Source: JACKNG01 sp050184115 (lineage in GTDB: Bacteria > Pseudomonadota > Gammaproteobacteria > Ga0077536). From it: 64,000 nt of DNA. The stretch covers positions 160,116 through 224,115 of the forward strand of contig JBFXAQ010000010.1 of assembly GCA_050184115.1 (NCBI GenBank). Reading direction: 5' to 3'. How positions within the stretch are numbered: the stretch's first letter is position 1; every line of letters begins with the position of its first letter. The notes below the pieces were generated by a model that did no database searches, had not been told where the DNA came from, and saw nothing but the letters and a program-made list of their open reading frames with translations. This document shows positions 52,886-61,424 of the stretch, one piece after another. A program made the translations under genes and the position numbers.

Positions 52886-55049
52886 GGGCGAGTTCCGCCG
52901 GGCCGTCCTGCAGCGCCCGCATCTTGGCCACCAACGGGCCGGGCTTGTCGAACAGGTAGCCTTGCAGGTAATCGATGCGCAGGTCGCGCAGCATCGCACA
53001 GGTCGCCTGGTCCTCGACGAACTCGGCCACGGTCTTGAGATCGAGCGCGTGGGCGAGGCGGTTGATGACGTCGACGAAGGTGCGGTCGAAGGCGTTGGAC
53101 GTCATGCGCTTGACGAAGCTGCCGTCGATCTTGACCACGTCGACCGGCAGACTGCGCAAGTAGCCGAAGGAACTCATGCCGCTGCCGAAGTCGTCGAGCG
53201 CGATGTGGCAGCCCGCCGCCCGCAACCGGGACAGCATGTCCAGGCCGTGGGCGAGGTTGGCGATGGCCGCCGTCTCCGTGACCTCCACGCACAAGGCCTC
53301 CGCCGGCACGCCGTAGTGCGCCAGCCAGCCCAGGATGTTGTCGGCCAGCCCGGCCGCGCCCATCGACTGGCCGGAGACGTTGACCGCCGCGCGCAGCGGA
53401 CGGCCGCCACGACCGAAGTATGCGCCCAGCGTGGCGATGGTGTTTTCAATCACCCAGCGATCGAGATCGGGCATCAGGCGGAAGGATTCCGCCACCGGGA
53501 TGAACACGCCCGGCGAGACCAGGGCACCGTCATCGGTGCGCAACCGCACCAGGACCTCCATGTACGGCACGTCGTCGGCGGCGAGCGGCACGATGGCCTG
53601 GGCGAACAGCTCCAGCCCCTCGCCCTTGAGTGCGCGTCGCAACAGGCCGACGACGTCGAGCTGCTCGCGTTGCTGGTTGATGGCCGCGTCGCCGGCTGCG
53701 TGCAGCACGGCCTGGCCGCCGCCGGCGGCCTTGGCCTCGCGCAGCGCGATGTCGGCGATGGTGAACACCGCCGCGGAGTCGTCCGTGCCACCGTCGATCA
53801 GGCAACCGCCGATGCTGACCGCGATCTCCAGCGCCTGGCCCTGGTGGAAGAAGCCGAGCTGGCGCATGGTCTGGCACAGACGCTTCGCGTAGGCGTCGAT
53901 GGCCGCGCGCGACGGCAGTTCGACGACCAGCGCGAATTCGTCGGCGCCGAGGCGACCGACCCGCGGCACGATCCCGGCATCGAGGCGGGGCAGGATCTGG
54001 GCGACGTGCCGCAACAGGTCGTCGGCGGTGCTCATGCCGACCTGGTTGTTGAGGATCTGGAAGTTGTCGATGTCCAGCACCAGCAGCGCGCGACTGCCGC
54101 CGTCGCCCGGCGGCGCGTCGATACAGTCGTCGATGACCGCCTCGATGCCGCGCCGGTTGAGCGCGCCGGTCAGGTGGTCGCGGCTGTGCTGCAGGAGCTT
54201 GGCCACCTCGGTCGCGACCACTTCGCACATGCGCCGATCGCTGTTGGTGAAATGCGCCCGCGCCAGCGGGCGCGCGAACAACAGCAGGCCGACGATGCGC
54301 TGCCCCTCGATGCGGATCGGCGTGGCGCACAGCTTGTAGTCGATCGCAACGTCGGTGTGCAGCCAGTCGACGACGTCGTCGCGGTTGAGCACCAGCGTGG
54401 TGGGGTCGCCGACGAGATAGTCGAGCATGGCGCGCGCCACCAGCCGGCACTCGTCGTCGTCGAGTTCGATGCGCGCGGTACGCGCATCGAGGCAGGTGTC
54501 CTGGTCGGGGACGTAGAAGAGCACGAGGTCGAGATCGAGGTGGGCGCGGGTGGTCTCGGCGAGTTCGCGCAAGGCATCCTGCACCCGCGCCGGGTTGCTG
54601 ACCTGGCGGTGATCGAGTTCGTAGACGAAATTGAGCTCCTCGTAACGGGTGGCGAGCTCCTGCGACATGCCTTCCAGCACCTCGCTGCGGGCGAGGTCGC
54701 TCGCGATCAGCCGCGTCACACGCTCGAACGTCGCCACCAGGCGCTCGTCGGTCACCGTCCCGGCCGGCAGGAGCAGGTTCAGCCACAGCGGCTCGGCCGC
54801 GGCGCCATGACTGAGGGGCAGTCGCAGGGCATCGCGACCGTCGTCGAACGAGCCGTGCGCGATGCTGCCCGCCGCCGTTGCGGCGCCATCGCGCCAGGTC
54901 ACCGCGGCGAGTTCGCTCGCGTCGCCGGACGTCGTCAGCACCTCGCCAGCAGGGGTCGCCAGGCTCAGCGCCGCACCCGCGCCGCAGACGGCGGCGATGA
55001 CCTCGGCATAGGGCGCGAGGTCGAAACCGGTGAGGCTGTCACGGTTCAT
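52875..55049 (-). CDS. GAF-GGDEF-EAL cyclic-di-GMP protein
   Basis: A 724-aa cytoplasmic protein. A GAF-like domain covers about 140-285; the GGDEF domain (about 290-450) has the altered signature GADEF (368-372), so cyclase activity is doubtful. The EAL domain (about 465-715) has EVL (498-500), NVSG, DDFGSG (619-624), VKIDGSF and AEFVED, all residues expected of an active phosphodiesterase. In an operon with the sensor kinase and the c-di-GMP-binding ATPase, it probably lowers c-di-GMP near the pilus machine. Confidence 0.87.
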   Translation of the reverse strand: MNRDSLTGFDLAPYAEVIAAVCGAGAALSLATPAGEVLTTSGDASELAAVTWRDGAATAAGSIAHGSFDDGRDALRLPLSHGAAAEPLWLNLLLPAGTVTDERLVATFERVTRLIASDLARSEVLEGMSQELATRYEELNFVYELDHRQVSNPARVQDALRELAETTRAHLDLDLVLFYVPDQDTCLDARTARIELDDDECRLVARAMLDYLVGDPTTLVLNRDDVVDWLHTDVAIDYKLCATPIRIEGQRIVGLLLFARPLARAHFTNSDRRMCEVVATEVAKLLQHSRDHLTGALNRRGIEAVIDDCIDAPPGDGGSRALLVLDIDNFQILNNQVGMSTADDLLRHVAQILPRLDAGIVPRVGRLGADEFALVVELPSRAAIDAYAKRLCQTMRQLGFFHQGQALEIAVSIGGCLIDGGTDDSAAVFTIADIALREAKAAGGGQAVLHAAGDAAINQQREQLDVVGLLRRALKGEGLELFAQAIVPLAADDVPYMEVLVRLRTDDGALVSPGVFIPVAESFRLMPDLDRWVIENTIATLGAYFGRGGRPLRAAVNVSGQSMGAAGLADNILGWLAHYGVPAEALCVEVTETAAIANLAHGLDMLSRLRAAGCHIALDDFGSGMSSFGYLRSLPVDVVKIDGSFVKRMTSNAFDRTFVDVINRLAHALDLKTVAEFVEDQATCAMLRDLRIDYLQGYLFDKPGPLVAKMRALQDGPAELARAG

Positions 55050-55434
55050 CGCTGCAAACCTCCGCCACGGCGAAGTGTTCGGCCAGGCGCGCGACGACGC
55101 GCCGCGGGCTCACCGGCTTCTCGAGGAAATCCGCGTTCTCGACGCTGCACGCCCAGGCCCGCAGGTCACGATCGGTACGCGAGGTCATGACCAGTACCAG
55201 GCGATCCGGGCGCGGGAAGCGGCTCGCGACCGCGGCGACCAGCTCACGCCCGCCGAGCCGCGGCATCTGCACGTCGGTGATGAGCACGTCGGCATCGCAG
55301 GTCTCGAGCAGCGCCAGCGCCTGTTCGCCATTGCTCGCCGTGCGCACGGCGTAGCCGGCACGCACCAGGAACTGGCTCAGGACATGGGTGACGTAGGCCT
55401 CGTCGTCGACGACGAGCACCCGGGCTCCGCTCAT
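55039..55434 (-). CDS. Single-domain response regulator (receiver only)
   Basis: A 131-aa REC domain with the acidic pocket in VLVVDDEAY, phospho-acceptor Asp54 in LITDVQMPRLGG, Thr in VMTSRT and Lys in DFLEKPVSP. There is no output domain, so it must act by protein contact. ATG overlaps the kinase stop (ATGA); its stop overlaps the GGDEF-EAL start by 11 nt. Confidence 0.9.
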   Translation of the reverse strand: MSGARVLVVDDEAYVTHVLSQFLVRAGYAVRTASNGEQALALLETCDADVLITDVQMPRLGGRELVAAVASRFPRPDRLVLVMTSRTDRDLRAWACSVENADFLEKPVSPRRVVARLAEHFAVAEVCSDEP

Positions 55435-56873
55435 ACGGCCTCCTGCAGCAGATGCGCGGACTTGCGCAGTTCGATGGTGAACGTGCTGCCCTCGCCGGGC
55501 TCTGACGCGACGTGCAGGCGGCCGTTGTGCAGGGCGACGATCTCGCGCGCGAGCGCGAGGCCGAGGCCGTGACCGCCGCGCGCGACGGCGGCCTCGTCCT
55601 CGGCGCGGTAGAACTTCTCGAAGATGCGGCCGCGCTCGGCGGCGGCGATGCCGAGACCCGTATCGATGACCTGGATCAGCAGCGCGTCGTCGCTCTCTTC
55701 GGCGCGCAGGGTGACGTTGCCGCCCGGCTTGTTGTACTTGACGGCATTGGCCAGCAGGTTGTTCAGGGCGACGCGGAACAGGTCCTTGTCCAGCGCGACC
55801 ACGCCAAGGCGCGGACTGACGTCGAGCGTCGTCGTCAGCCCCTGCGCCGCGGCCGCGCGGCGCACGGTCTCGAAAGCGTCCTCCAGCATCGCGGCCAGCT
55901 TGACCCGTTGCCGGTCGAGTTCGAGCGCGCCGGATTCGAGCCGGGTCAGGTTGAGCAGGTCGTTGACGAGGTTGGCCAGGCGATCGACCTCGTCCTCGAT
56001 CACGTTCAGCGAATTGACCGCCTCGGCGCCGAGATTCGCCTCGATGTCGGCAATCAGCTCGGTGTGCATGCGGATGACGTTGAGCGGTGATTTCAACTCG
56101 TGCGCGACGTGGCCGACGAAGTCGTCGCGTGACTTGCGAGCCAGCGCCTCGCTGCTGACGTCGCGGAAGACAACCATGGTCGAACCCGAGGCCCGCGCTC
56201 CCTCGAGCGGCCGTGCCCACACCGCGATGCGGCGCGTGTTGTCCCCTTCGAAGGTGTACTCGAGGCGGTCGGTCCGCCGCAGCCGGGTGACATTGGCGTA
56301 GTAGCGGCTGAGCAGGGTCACGATCTCGGTGCGCTCGCACCACTCGTGGGGCTTGTGTCCGACGATCGCCGCGGGCGCCACCCCGGTCAGGGTCTCGATG
56401 CGGGCATTGGCATAGGTCGCCACCCCGCTCTCGTCCATGATCAGCAGACCGTCGGGCAGGGTCTCCAGGGCCGCCTCGGCACAACGTTTCTGGTAGGCGA
56501 CGAGGCGGTTGTGCGCAAAACCGTCGAGTTGCGCATCGGCGAGGTCACCGACCCGGCGCTCGACAGTGGCGAGCAGGGTCGCGAGGCTGGCGGTGAGGGT
56601 GTCCGGTGACACCGGCGGGACGCCCGGGACGAGGTCGGCCTTTGCCCAGGCCTGGTCGACGAGGCGTCGCGTAGCATCGAGCGCACGCTGCTGCGAGACG
56701 AGCAGCGCGCCGCCGCCGAGGGCGACGAGCGCGAGCGGCAGCAGCGCCGGCCAGGCCGCGGCGACAGCTGGGCCGTCGACGAAGGCTCCCGGCAGCACGA
56801 ACGGCGACGCGCCGGCAACGACACAAAGGGCGAAGAAGGCGGGCGTACGAAATTGGCCAGGTGTGATGTGCAT
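55431..56873 (-). CDS. Membrane sensor histidine kinase with PAS domain
   Basis: A 480-aa kinase from ATG 56873. Two N-terminal membrane helices (about 12-27 and 39-60), a PAS domain (about 130-245), HisKA with His258 in VGHVAHELKSPLNVIRMH, and HATPase_c with N box LNNLLANAVKYNKPGG, DTGLGI and GGHGLGLALAREIV. A TTG at 56915 would add 14 residues but lies upstream of the predicted transcription start. First gene of pilus unit 1; partner of the adjacent receiver. Confidence 0.88.
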   Translation of the reverse strand: MHITPGQFRTPAFFALCVVAGASPFVLPGAFVDGPAVAAAWPALLPLALVALGGGALLVSQQRALDATRRLVDQAWAKADLVPGVPPVSPDTLTASLATLLATVERRVGDLADAQLDGFAHNRLVAYQKRCAEAALETLPDGLLIMDESGVATYANARIETLTGVAPAAIVGHKPHEWCERTEIVTLLSRYYANVTRLRRTDRLEYTFEGDNTRRIAVWARPLEGARASGSTMVVFRDVSSEALARKSRDDFVGHVAHELKSPLNVIRMHTELIADIEANLGAEAVNSLNVIEDEVDRLANLVNDLLNLTRLESGALELDRQRVKLAAMLEDAFETVRRAAAAQGLTTTLDVSPRLGVVALDKDLFRVALNNLLANAVKYNKPGGNVTLRAEESDDALLIQVIDTGLGIAAAERGRIFEKFYRAEDEAAVARGGHGLGLALAREIVALHNGRLHVASEPGEGSTFTIELRKSAHLLQEAV

Positions 56874-56902
56874 GCCGCGGCTGTTCGGTTCGATCACCGG
56901 GA

Positions 56903-56930
56903 GCAGCGGCCGCAACGGCCGGATCTTTAG
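56903..56930 (-). promoter_or_regulatory. Sigma-28-like promoter of the kinase/ATPase operon (unit 1)
   Basis: On the minus strand CTAAAGATC from 56930 and GCCGCTGC (56910-56903), with 11 nt between the extended -35 and the -10, the FliA spacing. The -10 shares GCCG and T with the consensus. Predicted leader about 23 nt to ATG 56873. Confidence 0.4.
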
Positions 56931-56995
56931 CCGGCCGTCCCGCCGCGCGAATCGGCACGACGGGTGAATATCGTTGATTTATCAGTGCCTTGAAA

Positions 56996-57760
56996 TCATT
57001 CCTCGCTGCCCAGCCAACCGCCGTCGACGGCCAGGATGGCGCCCGTGGCGAAACTCGAGGCGGCGCTCGCGAAGTAGAGCGCGGCGCCGACGATCTCCTC
57101 CGGTTCGCCGCCGCGCTTGAGCGCCATGCGCTCGGCGCGCTCGGCGAAGGCGTCCATGTCCCAGGCCTTGGAGATGTCGGTGAGGAAGGGTCCGGCCATG
57201 ATGCAGTTGACGCGCACCTTGGGCCCATAGGCGTGGGCGAAGGCACGGGTGATCATGTTCAGGCCGGCCTTGGCCGCGCCGTAGGGCTGCGAACCCGGGC
57301 TCGGCGTCATCGACGCGGTGCTCGAGATGTTGATGATGGCGCCGCCCTCGCCCGCCGCCATGCGCTTGCCGACCAGCGCCATCAGGCGGAACGGTGCCTT
57401 GAGATTCAGGCCGACGACCTTGTCGAAGAGTTCCTCCGTGACCTCGTCCAGCGCGGGATAGAGTGGCGACATGCCGGCATTGTTGACCAGGATATCGACG
57501 TGGCCGAAGTGGGCATGGACGGCGTCCACCATCGGTTCGAGGTCGTCCCAGCGTCCGAGATGGCAGGCATACGGCAGGGCGCGGCGGCCGAGCGCCTCGA
57601 CTTCGCGCGCGACCGCCTCGCACTTGTCCAGCTTGCGGCTGACGATGGCGACGTCGGCGCCACGCTCGGCGAAGGCCAGCGCCATCTGCCGGCCCAGTCC
57701 GCGGCTGCCGCCGGTCACCAGCGCCACCTTGCCCGTCAGGTCAAACAGGTCCTTGCTCAT
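56996..57760 (-). CDS. SDR-family oxidoreductase
   Basis: A 254-aa classical short-chain dehydrogenase: TGGSRGLGRQ cofactor motif, NNAG, catalytic Ser in NISSTASM, YGAAK, and DGGWLGSEE at the C-terminus. Close relatives include gluconate 5-dehydrogenase and FabG-like enzymes, but the substrate cannot be read. Divergent from a TetR gene across 244 nt that shows no clear operator or other gene, so the two may be a regulator-target pair. Confidence 0.88.
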   Translation of the reverse strand: MSKDLFDLTGKVALVTGGSRGLGRQMALAFAERGADVAIVSRKLDKCEAVAREVEALGRRALPYACHLGRWDDLEPMVDAVHAHFGHVDILVNNAGMSPLYPALDEVTEELFDKVVGLNLKAPFRLMALVGKRMAAGEGGAIINISSTASMTPSPGSQPYGAAKAGLNMITRAFAHAYGPKVRVNCIMAGPFLTDISKAWDMDAFAERAERMALKRGGEPEEIVGAALYFASAASSFATGAILAVDGGWLGSEE

Positions 57761-58004
57761 ACTTCCCCCTATTCAGCGTCGTTCGTGGTCATCGCGTGGG
57801 CGGCCCCTGCCGCGGCCCGCCACCCACCGCAGCGCATCCTAACCGAAGCCGTCCCTGCCAGGCGCCGCCAGGCCAGCGCCCCGCGCGCGCGTACCGCGGC
57901 GGGCAACGCGAGCAGGTCGCCGGCGCCGCCGCCTGCCGGCCCGGCGGCGGGGCGCATCCCGCGGCGGCATCCAGTAAGCTGCGCATCCGAGCGCGAGCGA
58001 GACG

Positions 58005-58655
58005 ATGTCAGGACGAAACAGCAAGCCCGCCGCCCCGGCGCGGCATTCGCCGGCCCCGGCGCGACGCGGTCGCGCCAGCCGCATGGCCCCCGCGGAACGC
58101 CGCGCGCAACTCGTGCGCTGCGCCGTCGGCGTGTTCGCGGCCAACGGCTTCGGCAACGCCGGCCACGCCCAGGTCGCCGAAGCGGCCGGCGTCTCGACGC
58201 CGACGGTGTTCCTCTATCTGCCCAACCGCCAGGCGCTGGTCGATGCCGTGCTCGACGTCGTCGAAGAGTACTTCCTGCGCATGATCGCGCACGTCATCGC
58301 GACCGAGCGCGGCGCCGCGGCGCGGCTGCGCGGCATCGTGCACGCCTATGCCGAGGGCATCGATCGCGATCCCGACTACGTACAGGTGTTCCTGTGCTGG
58401 GGTGCGGTCACCCACACCGAGTCGTGGCCGCGCTACGTCGCTTTCCAGGACCGCGTGCTGGCGGTCTTCGAAAACGTCATCCGTGACGGCATCACCGAAG
58501 GCGAGGTGTCGGCCGGCACCGATCCCGTCCTCGGTGCCCACCTCGTGGCCGGCGCGGCCACCATGATCGCGCAGATGAAACGCCGCCGTCGCTCCCCCGC
58601 CCAGGTCGATGCCTTCATCGACGCCCTCGTCCAGGGGGCCCTGGTCGAACGCTGA
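58005..58655 (+). CDS. TetR-family transcriptional regulator
   Basis: A 216-aa repressor with a basic, Ala/Pro-rich tail (about 1-27) and a TetR helix-turn-helix (HAQVAEAAGVSTPTVFLYLPNRQALVDAV, read in two parts around residues 54-82). The ligand domain is undetermined. Divergent from the SDR gene at 57760. Confidence 0.87.
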   Translation: MSGRNSKPAAPARHSPAPARRGRASRMAPAERRAQLVRCAVGVFAANGFGNAGHAQVAEAAGVSTPTVFLYLPNRQALVDAVLDVVEEYFLRMIAHVIATERGAAARLRGIVHAYAEGIDRDPDYVQVFLCWGAVTHTESWPRYVAFQDRVLAVFENVIRDGITEGEVSAGTDPVLGAHLVAGAATMIAQMKRRRRSPAQVDAFIDALVQGALVER

Positions 58656-58670
58656 AACCCGACGGCAGGC

Positions 58671-58696
58671 AAAGAAAAAGGGGCACTCCGGCCCCT
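58671..58696 (-). terminator. Rho-independent terminator of the kor operon
   Basis: AGGGGC (58679-58684) pairs with GCCCCT (58691-58696) with a 6-nt loop; on the minus strand it is followed by TTTTTCTTT. Lies 80 nt after the korB stop. It works only in the minus direction. Confidence 0.75.
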
Positions 58697-58776
58697 CAAG
58701 GTTCCTATGCCACCGTGTGATCCGCGCCTGGCGAGCGCGGGATGGCAGTGTGGGAGGAAGACTGTCTGGTGACGCC

Positions 58777-59640
58777 TCAGCGCATGAACGACTGCAGCGC
58801 GGCGCCGTAGCCGGCGCGCACCGATGCCGCGCAGACATCCTGCAGCGCGGGCGGCGCGAACTCGTGGTTGAGCGCGTCCTGCTCGAGCGCCGCGCGCTGG
58901 CCGCGGAACACCATGCCGATCGGCAGGCGCCCCTCGGCCCGCAACGCGCTCATGCGCACGAAGGCCTGGGCGCGATCGCCCGGGTCGTAACCGTCCTCGG
59001 CGTCGAGGTCGTAGACCTGGGTGCGCCAGTCGCGGTAGGTGTCGTTGTAGGTCACGCAGGGCGACAACACCTCGAGGAAGGACATGCCGTGGCCGGCCGC
59101 CGTGTGTTCGAGCGCGGCGCGGGTCAGGCGCAGCAGCTGCGCCGGCTGGCCCGAGTAGCCGCGGGCGAGGAAGGTCGAGCCCGGGATGGCGAGCCCCATC
59201 ATGATGGGGTCGAGATCCTCCTCGATGTTGTCGCCGTAACCGCTCGGGCTGGTCGGCGAGGGCTGGCCTTTGGTCAGGCCGTAGGTGCCGTTGTTCATCA
59301 CGATGTAGGTGACGCCCGGGTTGCGCTTGAGCGCGTGCACGAGGTGGCCGCCGCCGATGGCATAGCCGTCGCCGTCACCGCCGACGCCGATCACGGTCAG
59401 CTCGGGATTGGCGAGCTTGGCGCCGGTGGCGGTCGGCAGCACGCGGCCGTGCAGGGTGTGATAGCCGTAGCACGGCAGGTTGTTCTGCAGCGAGCCCGAG
59501 CAGCCGATGCCGGCGACGACCAGGCGCTGGTGCGCCTCGACGCCGAGTTCGTCCAGCGCATTGGTCAGCGCCTGCAGGACACCGAAATCGCCGCAACCGG
59601 CGCACCAGATCGGGCGGGCGGGGGTAAACGTCTTGGTCAT
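58777..59640 (-). CDS. korB: 2-oxoacid:ferredoxin oxidoreductase, beta subunit
   Basis: TPP-binding subunit of 287 aa. Iron-sulfur ligands include Cys13 and Cys16 (WCAGCGDFG) and Cys47 (GIGCSGS); the TPP/Mg site is GVGGDGDGYAIGGGH with NNGTYGLTKGQPSPTSP. Oxidative decarboxylation of a 2-oxoacid such as 2-oxoglutarate is likely. The start overlaps the alpha-subunit stop by 4 nt. Confidence 0.9.
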   Translation of the reverse strand: MTKTFTPARPIWCAGCGDFGVLQALTNALDELGVEAHQRLVVAGIGCSGSLQNNLPCYGYHTLHGRVLPTATGAKLANPELTVIGVGGDGDGYAIGGGHLVHALKRNPGVTYIVMNNGTYGLTKGQPSPTSPSGYGDNIEEDLDPIMMGLAIPGSTFLARGYSGQPAQLLRLTRAALEHTAAGHGMSFLEVLSPCVTYNDTYRDWRTQVYDLDAEDGYDPGDRAQAFVRMSALRAEGRLPIGMVFRGQRAALEQDALNHEFAPPALQDVCAASVRAGYGAALQSFMR

Positions 59641-61424
59641 GCGACTTCGACCTCCTTCTGCGAGATACCGAGATCGGACATCACCCGCTGCACCAGCTCG
59701 TCGGCGCGCATCGGGGTGCCGTCGTACTTGAGGAAGCTGTGCAGGTGGGCTTCCTCCGCGCCCTGCGCGACCAGCAGCTTGGCGAGCTGCGCGGTGGCGC
59801 TGTACTCGACCACGTAGACGCGCTTGCAGCGCCGCGTGAAGGCCGCGGTCTCCTCCAGCAGCGGGAAGAGCGTGCGCGGCTGGTGGTACTGGGCGTGGAT
59901 GCCCTGCCCGGCCAGGATGTCGATGGCCTCGAGGATGACGCCGTAGGTCATGCCGACGCCGATGAAGGCGATGTCGGCGGTGTCGACGCCGTGGTGCACG
60001 GCACGCGGCAGCTCGGCCTTGATGGTCTCGAGCTTCTTCTGCCGCTTGTCGACCATCTTCACGCGGTTGACCGGATCGGTGGAGACCAGGCCCCACTCGT
60101 CGTGTTCGTTGCCGGTGACGAGCGTCATGCCGTTCGGTGTACCGGGCGCTGCAAAGGGCGACACGCCGTCCTCGCTGAACGCATAGCGCTTGTAGACCTC
60201 CATGCCGGCCAGGGCTTGGGCGTCGACGCGCTTGCCACGGTCGACCACCACGGCGTCGAGGTCGAACGGGTCGACCGTGGCGAGGTTCTGCGCCAGGCCC
60301 TGGTCGAGCGCCATGAACACCGGCAGCTGGTACTTCTCGGCCAGGTTGCAGGCGTCGATGGTGAGGTAGAAACACTCTTCCGGGGTGCCGGGTGCGAGTA
60401 CCACGCGCGGGAAATCGCCGTGGCCGCCGTAGACCATCAGGTTGACGTCGCTCTGCTCGGGCTTGGTCGGCAGACCCGTACTGGGGCCGCCGCGCTGGGC
60501 GTCGACGATGACCAGCGGGATCTCGGCCATGCCGAGCTGGCCGATGCCTTCCTGCATCAGCGACAGTCCCGGGCCGCAGGTCGCGATCATGGTGCGGGTG
60601 CCGGTCAGCGCCGCGCCGATCGCCATGTTGATCGCTGACAACTCGTCCTCGGCCTGGCGCACCACGCCGCCGTGTTTCGGCAGCCACTTGACCAGCCATT
60701 CCATGATGTCGGTCGAGGGCGTGATCGGGTAGCCGGCGAAGAAGCGCCCGCCGCCGACGAGGAAGCCGAAGGCGACCGCCTCGTTACCCGTGATCAGCAT
60801 GTGCTGGCGGTTCTCGCCCGACTGCTCGACGTCGTACAAGCCGCTGCCGGCCGTGAGATCGGCTTCGTCGGCGAGCTGGCAGCCGATGGCGAGTGCGTCG
60901 AGGTTGTACTTCAGCGCCTGTGCGCCGCGTCGCCCGAAGCGCTTCTCGAAGGACGTGCGCATGTCCTCGTCGGCGAGCCCGATGAGGCGGCCGATGACGG
61001 CGAACGAGATGCTGTTCTTGTAGATGTCGCGGCGGAAGGTACGCACGGCGTGGCGGCTGAGCGGCACGCCGATGAGGCGGGTGCCGGCGGGGACGCCGGT
61101 GTCGGCCGGTAACGCGCCGCCCGAGTTGTCGTAGATGACCACGCTGCGCTCGTTCAGGCGATAGGCGTGCTTCTTCACCGCCAGCGGATCGAACGCGACC
61201 AGGAGATCGATGTGGCTGCCGATGCACAGGCGCTCGCCGTCGTAGGCGCGCAGGGTCGCGGCAGTGATGCCGCCCTTGATGCGCGAGAGCACGTCGCGCT
61301 CGGTGTATACGCGCAGGCCGTATCCGCGCAGCACGTCGGCGAGGATGTTGATGACGGTCAGGGAACCGTCGCCGCCCTGGCCGGAGACGATGACATTGAG
61401 GTCGGTCAGCTTGCGCTTGCTCAT
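59637..61424 (-). CDS. korA: 2-oxoacid:ferredoxin oxidoreductase, fused gamma-alpha subunit
   Basis: A 595-aa protein. The N-terminal gamma domain (about 1-190) starts VIVSGQGGDGSLTVINILAD; the alpha pyrimidine-binding domain follows with GNEAVAFGFLVGGGRFFAGYPITPSTDIME (given by position about 214-243) and QAEDELSAINMAIGAALTG. Gamma-alpha fusion is typical of the KorA/OorA class. Overlaps both neighbours by 4 nt, so the three subunits are tightly coupled. Confidence 0.9.
   Translation of the reverse strand: MSKRKLTDLNVIVSGQGGDGSLTVINILADVLRGYGLRVYTERDVLSRIKGGITAATLRAYDGERLCIGSHIDLLVAFDPLAVKKHAYRLNERSVVIYDNSGGALPADTGVPAGTRLIGVPLSRHAVRTFRRDIYKNSISFAVIGRLIGLADEDMRTSFEKRFGRRGAQALKYNLDALAIGCQLADEADLTAGSGLYDVEQSGENRQHMLITGNEAVAFGFLVGGGRFFAGYPITPSTDIMEWLVKWLPKHGGVVRQAEDELSAINMAIGAALTGTRTMIATCGPGLSLMQEGIGQLGMAEIPLVIVDAQRGGPSTGLPTKPEQSDVNLMVYGGHGDFPRVVLAPGTPEECFYLTIDACNLAEKYQLPVFMALDQGLAQNLATVDPFDLDAVVVDRGKRVDAQALAGMEVYKRYAFSEDGVSPFAAPGTPNGMTLVTGNEHDEWGLVSTDPVNRVKMVDKRQKKLETIKAELPRAVHHGVDTADIAFIGVGMTYGVILEAIDILAGQGIHAQYHQPRTLFPLLEETAAFTRRCKRVYVVEYSATAQLAKLLVAQGAEEAHLHSFLKYDGTPMRADELVQRVMSDLGISQKEVEVA

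Noticed and set aside
50774..55190. Two plus-strand open frames of 754 and 809 codons opposite the ATPase and GGDEF-EAL genes
   Set aside because: Mirror frames of well-supported genes; no recognisable domain or start signals.
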